Assembly: GCF_019399895.1 (NCBI RefSeq)
Contig: NC_091887.1
Span: forward strand, 62,001-126,000
Source: Cardiocondyla obscurior
Lineage: Eukaryota; Arthropoda; Insecta; Hymenoptera; Formicidae
Direction of reading: 5' to 3'
Length of the DNA: 64,000 nt
The notes beneath the pieces are model-generated. The model ran no database searches. It had not been told where the DNA came from and saw nothing but the letters and a program-made list of their open reading frames with translations. This document shows positions 13,501 to 25,414 of the stretch, piece after piece (position 1 is the first letter of the stretch; every line of letters starts with the position of its first letter). Made by a program: the position numbers and the translations under genes.

Positions 13501-16500
13501 CCTGGCCTGGCCTGGCCTGGCCTGGCCTGGCCTGGCCTGGCCTGGCCTGGCCTGGCCTGGCCTGGCCTGGCCTGGCCTGGCCTGGCCTGGCCTGGCCTGG
13601 CCTGGCCTGGCCTGGCCTGGCCTGGCCTGGCCTGGCCTGGCCTGGCCTGGCCTGGCCTGGCCTGGCCTGGCCTGGCCTGGCCTGGCCTGGCCTGGCCTGG
13701 CCTGGCCTGGCCTGGCCTGGCCTGGCCTGGCCTGGCCTGGCCTGGCCTGGCCTGGCCTGGCCTGGCCTGGCCTGGCCTGGCCTGGCCTGGCCTGGCCTGG
13801 CCTGGCCTGGCCTGGCCTGGCCTGGCCTGGCCTGGCCTGGCCTGGCCTGGCCTGGCCTGGCCTGGCCTGGCCTGGCCTGGCCTGGCCTGGCCTGGCCTGG
13901 CCTGGCCTGGCCTGGCCTGGCCTGGCCTGGCCTGGCCTGGCCTGGCCTGGCCTGGCCTGGCCTGGCCTGGCCTGGCCTGGCCTGGCCTGGCCTGGCCTGG
14001 CCTGGCCTGGCCTGGCCTGGCCTGGCCTGGCCTGGCCTGGCCTGGCCTGGCCTGGCCTGGCCTGGCCTGGCCTGGCCTGGCCTGGCCTGGCCTGGCCTGG
14101 CCTGGCCTGGCCTGGCCTGGCCTGGCCTGGCCTGGCCTGGCCTGGCCTGGCCTGGCCTGGCCTGGCCTGGCCTGGCCTGGCCTGGCCTGGCCTGGCCTGG
14201 CCTGGCCTGGCCTGGCCTGGCCTGGCCTGGCCTGGCCTGGCCTGGCCTGGCCTGGCCTGGCCTGGCCTGGCCTGGCCTGGCCTGGCCTGGCCTGGCCTGG
14301 CCTGGCCTGGCCTGGCCTGGCCTGGCCTGGCCTGGCCTGGCCTGGCCTGGCCTGGCCTGGCCTGGCCTGGCCTGGCCTGGCCTGGCCTGGCCTGGCCTGG
14401 CCTGGCCTGGCCTGGCCTGGCCTGGCCTGGCCTGGCCTGGCCTGGCCTGGCCTGGCCTGGCCTGGCCTGGCCTGGCCTGGCCTGGCCTGGCCTGGCCTGG
14501 CCTGGCCTGGCCTGGCCTGGCCTGGCCTGGCCTGGCCTGGCCTGGCCTGGCCTGGCCTGGCCTGGCCTGGCCTGGCCTGGCCTGGCCTGGCCTGGCCTGG
14601 CCTGGCCTGGCCTGGCCTGGCCTGGCCTGGCCTGGCCTGGCCTGGCCTGGCCTGGCCTGGCCTGGCCTGGCCTGGCCTGGCCTGGCCTGGCCTGGCCTGG
14701 CCTGGCCTGGCCTGGCCTGGCCTGGCCTGGCCTGGCCTGGCCTGGCCTGGCCTGGCCTGGCCTGGCCTGGCCTGGCCTGGCCTGGCCTGGCCTGGCCTGG
14801 CCTGGCCTGGCCTGGCCTGGCCTGGCCTGGCCTGGCCTGGCCTGGCCTGGCCTGGCCTGGCCTGGCCTGGCCTGGCCTGGCCTGGCCTGGCCTGGCCTGG
14901 CCTGGCCTGGCCTGGCCTGGCCTGGCCTGGCCTGGCCTGGCCTGGCCTGGCCTGGCCTGGCCTGGCCTGGCCTGGCCTGGCCTGGCCTGGCCTGGCCTGG
15001 CCTGGCCTGGCCTGGCCTGGCCTGGCCTGGCCTGGCCTGGCCTGGCCTGGCCTGGCCTGGCCTGGCCTGGCCTGGCCTGGCCTGGCCTGGCCTGGCCTGG
15101 CCTGGCCTGGCCTGGCCTGGCCTGGCCTGGCCTGGCCTGGCCTGGCCTGGCCTGGCCTGGCCTGGCCTGGCCTGGCCTGGCCTGGCCTGGCCTGGCCTGG
15201 CCTGGCCTGGCCTGGCCTGGCCTGGCCTGGCCTGGCCTGGCCTGGCCTGGCCTGGCCTGGCCTGGCCTGGCCTGGCCTGGCCTGGCCTGGCCTGGCCTGG
15301 CCTGGCCTGGCCTGGCCTGGCCTGGCCTGGCCTGGCCTGGCCTGGCCTGGCCTGGCCTGGCCTGGCCTGGCCTGGCCTGGCCTGGCCTGGCCTGGCCTGG
15401 CCTGGCCTGGCCTGGCCTGGCCTGGCCTGGCCTGGCCTGGCCTGGCCTGGCCTGGCCTGGCCTGGCCTGGCCTGGCCTGGCCTGGCCTGGCCTGGCCTGG
15501 CCTGGCCTGGCCTGGCCTGGCCTGGCCTGGCCTGGCCTGGCCTGGCCTGGCCTGGCCTGGCCTGGCCTGGCCTGGCCTGGCCTGGCCTGGCCTGGCCTGG
15601 CCTGGCCTGGCCTGGCCTGGCCTGGCCTGGCCTGGCCTGGCCTGGCCTGGCCTGGCCTGGCCTGGCCTGGCCTGGCCTGGCCTGGCCTGGCCTGGCCTGG
15701 CCTGGCCTGGCCTGGCCTGGCCTGGCCTGGCCTGGCCTGGCCTGGCCTGGCCTGGCCTGGCCTGGCCTGGCCTGGCCTGGCCTGGCCTGGCCTGGCCTGG
15801 CCTGGCCTGGCCTGGCCTGGCCTGGCCTGGCCTGGCCTGGCCTGGCCTGGCCTGGCCTGGCCTGGCCTGGCCTGGCCTGGCCTGGCCTGGCCTGGCCTGG
15901 CCTGGCCTGGCCTGGCCTGGCCTGGCCTGGCCTGGCCTGGCCTGGCCTGGCCTGGCCTGGCCTGGCCTGGCCTGGCCTGGCCTGGCCTGGCCTGGCCTGG
16001 CCTGGCCTGGCCTGGCCTGGCCTGGCCTGGCCTGGCCTGGCCTGGCCTGGCCTGGCCTGGCCTGGCCTGGCCTGGCCTGGCCTGGCCTGGCCTGGCCTGG
16101 CCTGGCCTGGCCTGGCCTGGCCTGGCCTGGCCTGGCCTGGCCTGGCCTGGCCTGGCCTGGCCTGGCCTGGCCTGGCCTGGCCTGGCCTGGCCTGGCCTGG
16201 CCTGGCCTGGCCTGGCCTGGCCTGGCCTGGCCTGGCCTGGCCTGGCCTGGCCTGGCCTGGCCTGGCCTGGCCTGGCCTGGCCTGGCCTGGCCTGGCCTGG
16301 CCTGGCCTGGCCTGGCCTGGCCTGGCCTGGCCTGGCCTGGCCTGGCCTGGCCTGGCCTGGCCTGGCCTGGCCTGGCCTGGCCTGGCCTGGCCTGGCCTGG
16401 CCTGGCCTGGCCTGGCCTGGCCTGGCCTGGCCTGGCCTGGCCTGGCCTGGCCTGGCCTGGCCTGGCCTGGCCTGGCCTGGCCTGGCCTGGCCTGGCCTGG

Positions 16501-19453
16501 CCTGGCCTGGCCTGGCCTGGCCTGGCCTGGCCTGGCCTGGCCTGGCCTGGCCTGGCCTGGCCTGGCCTGGCCTGGCCTGGCCTGGCCTGGCCTGGCCTGG
16601 CCTGGCCTGGCCTGGCCTGGCCTGGCCTGGCCTGGCCTGGCCTGGCCTGGCCTGGCCTGGCCTGGCCTGGCCTGGCCTGGCCTGGCCTGGCCTGGCCTGG
16701 CCTGGCCTGGCCTGGCCTGGCCTGGCCTGGCCTGGCCTGGCCTGGCCTGGCCTGGCCTGGCCTGGCCTGGCCTGGCCTGGCCTGGCCTGGCCTGGCCTGG
16801 CCTGGCCTGGCCTGGCCTGGCCTGGCCTGGCCTGGCCTGGCCTGGCCTGGCCTGGCCTGGCCTGGCCTGGCCTGGCCTGGCCTGGCCTGGCCTGGCCTGG
16901 CCTGGCCTGGCCTGGCCTGGCCTGGCCTGGCCTGGCCTGGCCTGGCCTGGCCTGGCCTGGCCTGGCCTGGCCTGGCCTGGCCTGGCCTGGCCTGGCCTGG
17001 CCTGGCCTGGCCTGGCCTGGCCTGGCCTGGCCTGGCCTGGCCTGGCCTGGCCTGGCCTGGCCTGGCCTGGCCTGGCCTGGCCTGGCCTGGCCTGGCCTGG
17101 CCTGGCCTGGCCCCTGGCCTGGCCTGGCCTGGCCTGGCCTGGCCTGGCCTGGCCTGGCCTGGCCTGGCCTGGCCTGGCCTGGCCTGGCCTGGCCTGGCCT
17201 GGCCTGGCCTGGCCTGGCCTGGCCTGGCCTGGCCTGGCCTGGCCTGGCCTGGCCTGGCCTGGCCTGGCCTGGCCTGGCCTGGCCTGGCCTGGCCTGGCCT
17301 GGCCTGGCCTGGCCTGGCCTGGCCTGGCCTGGCCTGGCCTGGCCTGGCCTGGCCTGGCCTGGCCTGGCCTGGCCTGGCCTGGCCTGGCCTGGCCTGGCCT
17401 GGCCTGGCCTGGCCTGGCCTGGCCTGGCCTGGCCTGGCCTGGCCTGGCCTGGCCTGGCCTGGCCTGGCCTGGCCTGGCCTGGCCTGGCCTGGCCTGGCCT
17501 GGCCTGGCCTGGCCTGGCCTGGCCTGGCCTGGCCTGGCCTGGCCTGGCCTGGCCTGGCCTGGCCTGGCCTGGCCTGGCCTGGCCTGGCCTGGCCTGGCCT
17601 GGCCTGGCCTGGCCTGGCCTGGCCTGGCCTGGCCTGGCCTGGCCTGGCCTGGCCTGGCCTGGCCTGGCCTGGCCTGGCCTGGCCTGGCCTGGCCTGGCCT
17701 GGCCTGGCCTGGCCTGGCCTGGCCTGGCCTGGCCTGGCCTGGCCTGGCCTGGCCTGGCCTGGCCTGGCCTGGCCTGGCCTGGCCTGGCCTGGCCTGGCCT
17801 GGCCTGGCCTGGCCTGGCCTGGCCTGGCCTGGCCTGGCCTGGCCTGGCCTGGCCTGGCCTGGCCTGGCCTGGCCTGGCCTGGCCTGGCCTGGCCTGGCCT
17901 GGCCTGGCCTGGCCTGGCCTGGCCTGGCCTGGCCTGGCCTGGCCTGGCCTGGCCTGGCCTGGCCTGGCCTGGCCTGGCCTGGCCTGGCCTGGCCTGGCCT
18001 GGCCTGGCCTGGCCTGGCCTGGCCTGGCCTGGCCTGGCCTGGCCTGGCCTGGCCTGGCCTGGCCTGGCCTGGCCTGGCCTGGCCTGGCCTGGCCTGGCCT
18101 GGCCTGGCCTGGCCTGGCCTGGCCTGGCCTGGCCTGGCCTGGCCTGGCCTGGCCTGGCCTGGCCTGGCCTGGCCTGGCCTGGCCTGGCCTGGCCTGGCCT
18201 GGCCTGGCCTGGCCTGGCCTGGCCTGGCCTGGCCTGGCCTGGCCTGGCCTGGCCTGGCCTGGCCTGGCCTGGCCTGGCCTGGCCTGGCCTGGCCTGGCCT
18301 GGCCTGGCCTGGCCTGGCCTGGCCTGGCCTGGCCTGGCCTGGCCTGGCCTGGCCTGGCCTGGCCTGGCCTGGCCTGGCCTGGCCTGGCCTGGCCTGGCCT
18401 GGCCTGGCCTGGCCTGGCCTGGCCTGGCCTGGCCTGGCCTGGCCTGGCCTGGCCTGGCCTGGCCTGGCCTGGCCTGGCCTGGCCTGGCCTGGCCTGGCCT
18501 GGCCTGGCCTGGCCTGGCCTGGCCTGGCCTGGCCTGGCCTGGCCTGGCCTGGCCTGGCCTGGCCTGGCCTGGCCTGGCCTGGCCTGGCCTGGCCTGGCCT
18601 GGCCTGGCCTGGCCTGGCCTGGCCTGGCCTGGCCTGGCCTGGCCTGGCCTGGCCTGGCCTGGCCTGGCCTGGCCTGGCCTGGCCTGGCCTGGCCCCTGGC
18701 CTGGCCTGGCCTGGCCTGGCCTGGCCTGAGGCCTGGCCTGGCCTGGCCTGGCCTGGCCTGAGCCTGGCCTGGCCTGGCCTGGCCTGGCCTGGCCTGGCCT
18801 GGCCTGGCCTGGCCTGGCCTGAGCCTGGCCTGGCCTGGCCTGGCCTGGCCTGGCCTGGCCTGGCCTGGCCTGGCCTGGCCTGGCCTGGCCTGGCCTGAGC
18901 CTGGCCTGGCCTGGCCTGAGCCTGGCCTGGCCTGGCCTGGCCTGGCCTGGCCTGGCCTGGCCTGGCCTGGCCTGGCCTGGCCTGGCCTGGCCTGGCCTGG
19001 CCTGGCCTGGCCTGGCCTGGCCTGGCCTGGCCTGGCCTGGCCTGGCCTGCCTGGCCCTGGCCTGGCCTGGCCTGGCCTGGCCTGGCCTGGCCTGGCCTGG
19101 CCTGGCCTGGCCTGGCCTGGCCTGGCCTGGCCTGGCCTGGCCTGGCCTGGCCTGGCCTGGCCTGGCCTGGCCTGGCCTGGCCTGGCCTGGCCTGGCCTGG
19201 CCTGGCCTGAGCCTGGCCTGGCCTGGCCTGGCCTGGCCTGGCCTGGCCTGGCCTGGCCTGGCCTGGCCTGGCCTGGCCTGGCCTGGCCTGGCCTGGCCTG
19301 GCCTGGCCTGGCCTGGCCTGGCCCACCTGGCCTGGCCTGGCCTGGCCTGGCCTGGCCTGGCCTGGCCCCTGGCCTGGCCTGGCCTGGCCTGGCCCTGGCC
19401 TGGCCTGGCCTGGCCTGGCCTGGCCTGGCCTGGCCTGGCCTGGCCTGGCCTGG
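10510..19453. repeat. (CCTGG)n array, ~8.9 kb
   Basis: Roughly 1,790 almost perfect copies of the 5-mer CCTGG. Only a few phase slips occur over the first 8 kb (near 11,663, 13,180, 17,111). Interruptions such as CCTGAG, CCCCTGG and CCCAC cluster in the last 750 bp. The 5-mer is in register with the flanking CCTAA and differs only at its last two bases, so it is either a variant telomeric repeat or, more likely, miscalled CCTAA. The long minus-strand frame across it (a GQARP pentapeptide repeat) is an artefact of a 5-bp unit without stops. Confidence 0.95.
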
Positions 19454-19558
19454 CCTAACCTAACCTAACCTGGCCTAACCCCTGGCCTAACCTAACCTAA
19501 CCTAACCTAACCTGGCCTAACCTAACCTAACCTGTTCAGGTTAGGTTAAGTTAGGCCA
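19454..19558. repeat. Degenerate telomeric block with small inversion
   Basis: CCTAA copies mixed with CCTGG and CCCCTGG (19,454-19,530), then a palindromic turn AACCTGTTCAGGTT, then a few TTAGG/TTAAG copies in the opposite orientation (19,537-19,558). A stray GGTTAGG follows at about 19,571. This is the chromosome-body-side edge of the telomere-like tract. Confidence 0.85.
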
Positions 19559-19579
19559 GAGTTGGAACCTGGTTAGGAT

Positions 19580-21799
19580 TTTTTTTTTTTTTTTTTTTGG
19601 CGGACCAAAATTTCTCGCGCCAAAAGGCTAAAAATTTTCGATTTTGCCGCCGTTTGAAGGCCGGCGCGAAAATTTTTTACCGACCGTCGGTAATGCAGAT
19701 TCCTGTTTTACCGACATGGTATCGGTCGGTAAAACAGGTTTTTCAAATTTATACGGGTCGGTAAAACAGAATTTAAAAAAAAAAAAAGCCCAGGCGGACC
19801 AAAATTTCTCGCGCCAAAAGGCTAAAAATTTTCGTTTTTGCCGCCGGCCGAAGGCCGGCGCGAAAATTTTTTACCGACCGTCGGTAATGCAGATTTCTGT
19901 TTTACCGACATGGTATCGGTCGGTAAAACAGGTTTTTCAAATTTATATAGGTCGGTAAAACAGATTTAAAAAAAAAAAAAAATTTTTTTTTTTTGGCGGA
20001 CCAAAATTTCTTGCGCCAAAAGGCTAAAAATTTTCGTTTTTGTCGCCGGCCGAAGGCCGGCGCGAAAATTTTTTACCGACCGTCGGTAATGCAGATTTCT
20101 GTTTTACCGACATAGTATCGGTCGGTAAAACAGGTTTTTCAATTTTATACGGATCGGTAAAACAGATTAAAAAAAAAAAAAAAAATTTTTTTTTTTTGGC
20201 GGACCGAAATTTCTCGCGCCAAAAAACTAAAAATTTTTGTTTTTGCCGCCGGCCAAAAGCCGGCGCGAAAATTTTTTACCGACCGTCGGTAATGCAGATT
20301 TCTGTTTTACCGACATGTAATCGGTCGGTAAAACAGATTTTTTAATTTAAAATTGGTCGGTAAAACAGATTTTAAAAAAAAAAAAATTTTTTTTTTTTTT
20401 GGCGGACCAAAATTTCTCGCGCCAAAAGGCTAAAATTTTTCGTTTTTGCCGCCGGCCGAAAGCCGGCGCGAAAATTTTTTACCGACCGTCGGTAATGCAG
20501 ATTTCTGTTTTACCGACATGGTATCGGTCGGTAAAACAGATTTTTCAATTTTATACGGGTCGGTAAAACAGATTTTAAAAAAAAAAAAAAAAAATTTTTT
20601 TTTTTGGCGGACCAAAATTTTTCGCGCCAAAAAACTAAAAATTCTCGTTTTGCCGCCGGCCGAAGGCCGGCGCAAATTTTACCGACCGTCGGTAATGCAG
20701 ATTTCTGTTTTACCGACATGTAATCGGTCGGTAAAACAGATTTTTCAATTTTATATGGGTCGGTAAAACAGAATTTTAAAAAAAAAAAATTTTTTTTTTT
20801 TTTGGCGGACCAAAATTTTTCGCGCCAAAAAACTAAAAATTCTCGTTTTTGCCGCCGGCCGAAGGCCGGCGCAAAAATTTTTTACCGACCGTCGGTAATG
20901 CAGATTCCTGTTTTACCGACATGGTATCGGTCGGTAAAACAGATTTTTCAATTTTATACGGGTCGGTAAAACAGATTTTAAAAAAAAAAAAAATTTTTTT
21001 TTTTTGGCGGACCAAAATTTCTCGCGCCAAAAGGCTAAAAATTCTCGTTTTTGCCGCCGGCCGAAGGCCGGCGCGAAAATTTTTTACCGACCGTCGGTAA
21101 TGCAGATTCCTGTTTTACCGACATAGTATCGGTCGGTAAAACAGGTTTTTCAATTTTATACGGGTCGGTAAAACAGATTTTAAAAAAAAAAAAATTTTTT
21201 TTTTTTGGCGGACCAAAATTTCTCGCGCCAAAAGGCTAAAAATTTTCGTTTTTGCCGCCGGCCGAAGGCCGGCAAAAATTACACCGACCGTCGGTAATGC
21301 AGATTCCTGTTTTACCGACATGGTATCGGTCGGTAAAACAAATTTTCAATTTTATACGGGTCGGTAAAACAGAATTTAAAAAAAAAAAAAAATTTTTTTT
21401 TTTTCGGCGGACCAAAATTTCTCGCGCCAAAAGGCTAAAAATTTTCGTTTTTGCCGCCGGCCAAAGGCCGGCGCGAAAATTTTTTACCGACCGTCGGTAA
21501 TGCAGATTCCTGTTTTACCGACATAGTATCGGTCGGTAAAACAGATTTTTCAAATTTATACGGGTCGGTAAAACAGATTTTTAAAAAAAAAAAAAAAATT
21601 TTTTTTTTTTGGCGGACCAAAATTTTTCGCGTTAAAAGGCTAAAAATTTTCGTTTTTGTCGCCGGCCGAAGGCCGGCGCGAAAATTTTTTACCGACCGTC
21701 GGTAATGCAGATTCCTGTTTTACCGACATAGTATCGGTCGGTAAAACCGGTTTTTTAATTTTATACGGGTCGGTAAAACAGATTTTTAAAAAAAAAAAT
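19580..21799. repeat. ~201-bp tandem satellite, 11 copies
   Basis: The GGCGGACC motif recurs at about 19,599, 19,793, 19,995, 20,198, 20,401, 20,606, 20,804, 21,006, 21,207, 21,406 and 21,611, a mean period of about 201 bp. Each unit holds several self-complementary pieces: GCCGGCCGAAGGCCGGC, ACCGACCGTCGGT, and CTGTTTTACCGAC paired with GTCGGTAAAACAG across a short loop. It ends in an oligo-A/oligo-T tract. Copies are similar but not identical. Short frames on both strands follow the repeat and are not genes. Confidence 0.95.
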
Positions 21800-23137
21800 A
21801 TTTGCGCAGGTAGAAAGATGGGGGGAATCATTAGAAACATTTTTTGTTAATAAAATTTTGTTCTATCTCTCCCCCTTTGCGCGCACGAGAACAAAAACCA
21901 AAAAAAAAAAAAATCTGCGCAGGTAGAAAGATGGGGAATCAGTAGAAACATTTTTGTTAATGAAATTTTGTTCTATCTCTCCCCCTGCGCGCACGAGGCC
22001 AAAAACCAAAAAAAAAAAAAAAAAATCTGCGCAGGTAGAAAGATGGGGAATCAGTAGAAACATTTTTTTAATAAAATTTTGTTCTATCTCTCCCCCTGCG
22101 CGCACGAGGGCAAAAACCAAAAAAAAAAAAAATCTGCGCAGGTAGAAAGATGGGGGGAATCAGTAGAAACATTTTTTGTTAATAAAATTTTGTTCTATCT
22201 CTCCCCCTTTGCGCGCACGAGGGCAAAAACCAAAAAAAAAAAAAAAAAATCTGCGCAGGTAGAAAGATGGGGGGAATCAATAGAAACATTTTTTGTTAAT
22301 AAAATTTTGTTCTATCTCTCCCCCTGCGCGCACGAGGGCAAAACCAAAAAAAAAAAAATCTGCGCAGGTAGAAAGATGGGGGAATCAGTAGAAACATTTT
22401 TTGTTAATAAAATTTTGTTCTATCTCTCCCCCTGCGCGCACGAGGGCAAAAACCAAAAAAAAAAAAAAAATCTGCGCAGGTAGAAAGATGGGGGAATCAG
22501 TAGAAACATTTTTGTTAATAAAATTTTGTTCTATCTCTCCCCCTGCGCGCACGAGGGCAAAAACCAAAAAAAAAAAAAAATCTGCGCAGGTAGAAAGATG
22601 GGGAATCAGTAGAAACATTTTTGTTAATAAAATTTTGTTCTATCTCTCCCCTACTGCGCGCACGAGGGCAAGAACCAAAAAAAAAAAAAAATCTGCGCAG
22701 GTAGAAAGATGGGGGAATCAATAGAAACATTTTTGTTAATAAAATTTTGTTCTATCTCTCCCCCTGCGCGCACGAGGGCAAAAACCAAAAAAAAAAAAAA
22801 AATCTGCGCAGGTAGAAAGATGGGGGAATCAGTAGAAACATTTTTGTTAATAAAATTTTGTTCTATCTCTCCCCCTGCGCGCACGAGGGCAAAAACCAAA
22901 AAAAAAAAAAAAATCTGCGCAGGTAGAAAGATGGGGGAATCAGTAGAAACATTTTTGTTAATAAAATTTTGTTCTATCTCTCCCCCTGCGCGCACGAGGG
23001 CAAAAACCAAAAAAAAAAAAAAATCTGCGCAGGTAGAAAGATGGGGGAATCAGTAGAAACATTTTTGTTAATAAAATTTTGTTCTATCTCTCCCCCCCTG
23101 CGCGCACGAGGGCAAAAACCAAAAAAAAAAAAAAAAA
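21800..23137. repeat. ~111-bp tandem satellite, 12 copies
   Basis: The unit starts at CTGCGCAGGTAGAAAGATGG, contains TTTTGTTCTATCTCTCCCCC and GCGCGCACGAGG, and ends in an A-run of 9-17. Starts lie near 21,803, 21,914, 22,026, 22,133, 22,250, 22,359, 22,471, 22,581, 22,692, 22,803, 22,914 and 23,024. Copies differ mainly in A-run length and single bases. The array abuts the 201-bp satellite directly at an A-run. Confidence 0.95.
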
Positions 23138-25347
23138 CTTTGATCGTTAATATCTCGGTCCACAGGCGTCGTAGGGGTCTGATCGAAAGCTCGTTTTGAA
23201 GGGCTTGAAAGCCCGCGTCGAACAAAAAAAAGCGCAATAGCCTAGCCCTTCTGGTTCGCAAGATATTTTACATTTTCCGAAAAACTTTGATCGTTAATAT
23301 CTCGGTCCACAGGCGTCGTAGGGGTCTGATTGAAAACTCGTTTTGAAGGGCTTGAAAGCCCGCGTCGAACAAAAAAAAGCGCAATAGCCTAGCTTTTTTG
23401 GTTCGAGAGATATTTCACATTTTCCGAAAAACTTTGATCGTTAATATCTCGGTCCACAGGCGTCGTAGGGGTCTGATCGAAAGCTCGTTTTGAAGGACTT
23501 GAAAGCCCGCGTCGAACAAAAGAAAGCGCAATAGCCTAGCTCTTCTGGTTCGCGAGATATTTCACATTTTCCGAAAAACTTTGATCGTTAATATCTCGGT
23601 CCACAGGCGTCGTAGGGGTCTGATCGAAAGCTCGTTTTGAAGGGCTTGAAAGCCCGCGTCGAACAAAAAAAAGCGCAATAGCCTAGCTCTTCTGGTTCGC
23701 GAGATATTTCACATTTTCCGAAAAACTTTGATCGTTAATATCTCGGTCCACAGGCGTCGTAGGGGTCTGATCGAAAGCTCGTTTTGAAGAGCTTGAAAGC
23801 CCGCGTCGAACAAAAAAAAGCGCAATAGCCTAGCCCTTCTGGTTCGCGAGATATTTCACATTTTCCGAAAAACTTTGATCGTTAATATCTCGGTCCACAG
23901 GCGTCGTAGGGGTCTGATCGAAAGCTCGTTTTGAAGGGCTTGAAAGCCCGCGTCGAACAAAAAAAAGCGCAATAGCCTAGCTCTTCTGGTTCGCGAGATA
24001 TTTCACATTTTCCGAAAAACTTTGATCGTTAATATCTCGGTCCACAGGCGTCGTAGGGGTCTGATCGAAAGCTCGTTTTGAAGGGCTTGAAAGCCCGCGT
24101 CGAACAAAAAAGCGCAATAGCCTAGCCCTTCTGGTTCGCGAGATATTTTACATTTTCCGAAAAACTTTGATCGTTAATATCTCGGTCCACAGGCGTCGTA
24201 GGGGTCTGATCGAAAGCTCGTTTTGAAGGGCTTGAAAGCCCGCGTCGAACAAAAAAAAGCGCAATAGCCTAGCTCTTCTGGTTCGCGAGATATTTCACAT
24301 TTTCCGAAAAACTTTGATCGTTAATATCTCGGTCCACAGGCGTCGTAGGGGTCTGATCGAAAGCTCGTTTTGAAGGGCTTGAAAGCCCGCGTCGAACAAA
24401 AAAACGCGCAATAGCCTAGCCCTTCTGGTTCGCGAGATATTTCACATTTTCCGAAAAACTTTGATCGTTAATATCTCGGTCCACAGGCGTCGTAGGGGTC
24501 TGATCGAAAGCTCGTTTTGAAGGGCTTGAAAGCCCGCGTCGAACAAAAAAGAGCGCAATAGCCTAGCTCTTCTGGTTCGCGAGATATTTCACATTTTCCG
24601 AAAAACTTTGATCGTTAATATCTCGGTCCACAGGCGTCGTAGGGGTCTGATCGAAAGCTCGTTTTGAAGGGCTTGAAAGCCCGCGTCGAACAAAAAAGAG
24701 CGCAATAGCCTAGCTCTTCTGGTTCGCGAGATATTTCACATTTTCCGAAAAACTTTGATCGTTAATATCTCGGTCCACAGGCGTCGTAGGGGTCTGATCG
24801 AAAGCTCGTTTTGAAGGGCTTGAAAGCCCGCGTCGAACAAAAAAGCGCAATAGCCTAGCCCTTCTGGTTCGCGAGATATTTTACATTTTCCGAAAAACTT
24901 TGATCGTTAATATCTCGGTCCACAGGCGTCGTAGGGGTCTGATCGAAAGCTCGTTTTGAAGGGCTTGAAAGCCCGCGTCGAACAAAAAAGAGCGCAATAG
25001 CCTAGCTCTTCTGGTTCGCGAGATATTTCACATTTTCCGAAAAACTTTGATCGTTAATATCTCGATCCACAGGCGTCGTAGGGGTCTGATCGAAAGCTCG
25101 TTTTGAAGGGCTTGAAAGCCCGCGTCGAACAAAAAAAAACGCAATAGCCTAGCCCTTCTGGTTCGCGAGATATTTCACATTTTCCGAAAAACTTTGATCG
25201 TTAATATCTCGGTCCACAGGCGTCGTAGGGGACTGATCGAAAGCTCGTTTTGAAGGGCTTGAAAGCCCGCGTCGAACAAAAAAAAACGCAATAGCTTAGC
25301 TTTTCTGAGTCACGAGATATTTTAAATTTTCTAAAAAGAGGTGGCAC
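23138..25347. repeat. ~146-bp tandem satellite, 15 copies
   Basis: The unit begins AACTTTGATCGTTAATATCT and includes CAGGCGTCGTAGGGGTCTG, GGGCTTGAAAGCCCGCGTCG (with the small hairpin GGGCTTGAAAGCCC) and TTCGCGAGATATTTCACA. Fifteen copies start at intervals of 145-147 bp from about 23,137 to 25,188 and are very homogeneous. The last copy diverges (GAGTCACGAGATATTTTAAA) and forms the left arm of the inverted repeat at 25,290-25,414. Confidence 0.95.
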
Positions 25348-25414
25348 GGTCAGTTCGTGTCACCTTTTTTTAGAAAATTTGAAATATCTCGCGACCCAGA
25401 AGAGCTAAGCTATT
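25290..25414. repeat. 58-bp inverted repeat at satellite boundary
   Basis: The left arm 25,290-25,347 (AATAGCTTAGC ... AGGTGGCAC) is the reverse complement of 25,357-25,414 (GTGTCACC ... GCTAAGCTATT) with about six mismatches and a 9-bp loop. The arms come from the 3' end of the 146-bp satellite, so the right arm is an inverted partial unit. The 178-bp repeat starts immediately after it. Confidence 0.85.

Noticed and set aside
10507..19326. 2,939-codon minus-strand frame of GQARP repeats
   Set aside because: A 5-bp repeat without stop codons is open in every frame on that strand; there is no promoter, no composition change, and the underlying sequence is probably miscalled telomere.
19644..23261. 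Many frames of 60-134 codons on both strands in the 201- and 111-bp satellites
   Set aside because: They repeat with the satellite, run through poly-A/poly-T as Lys/Phe runs, and appear equally on both strands.
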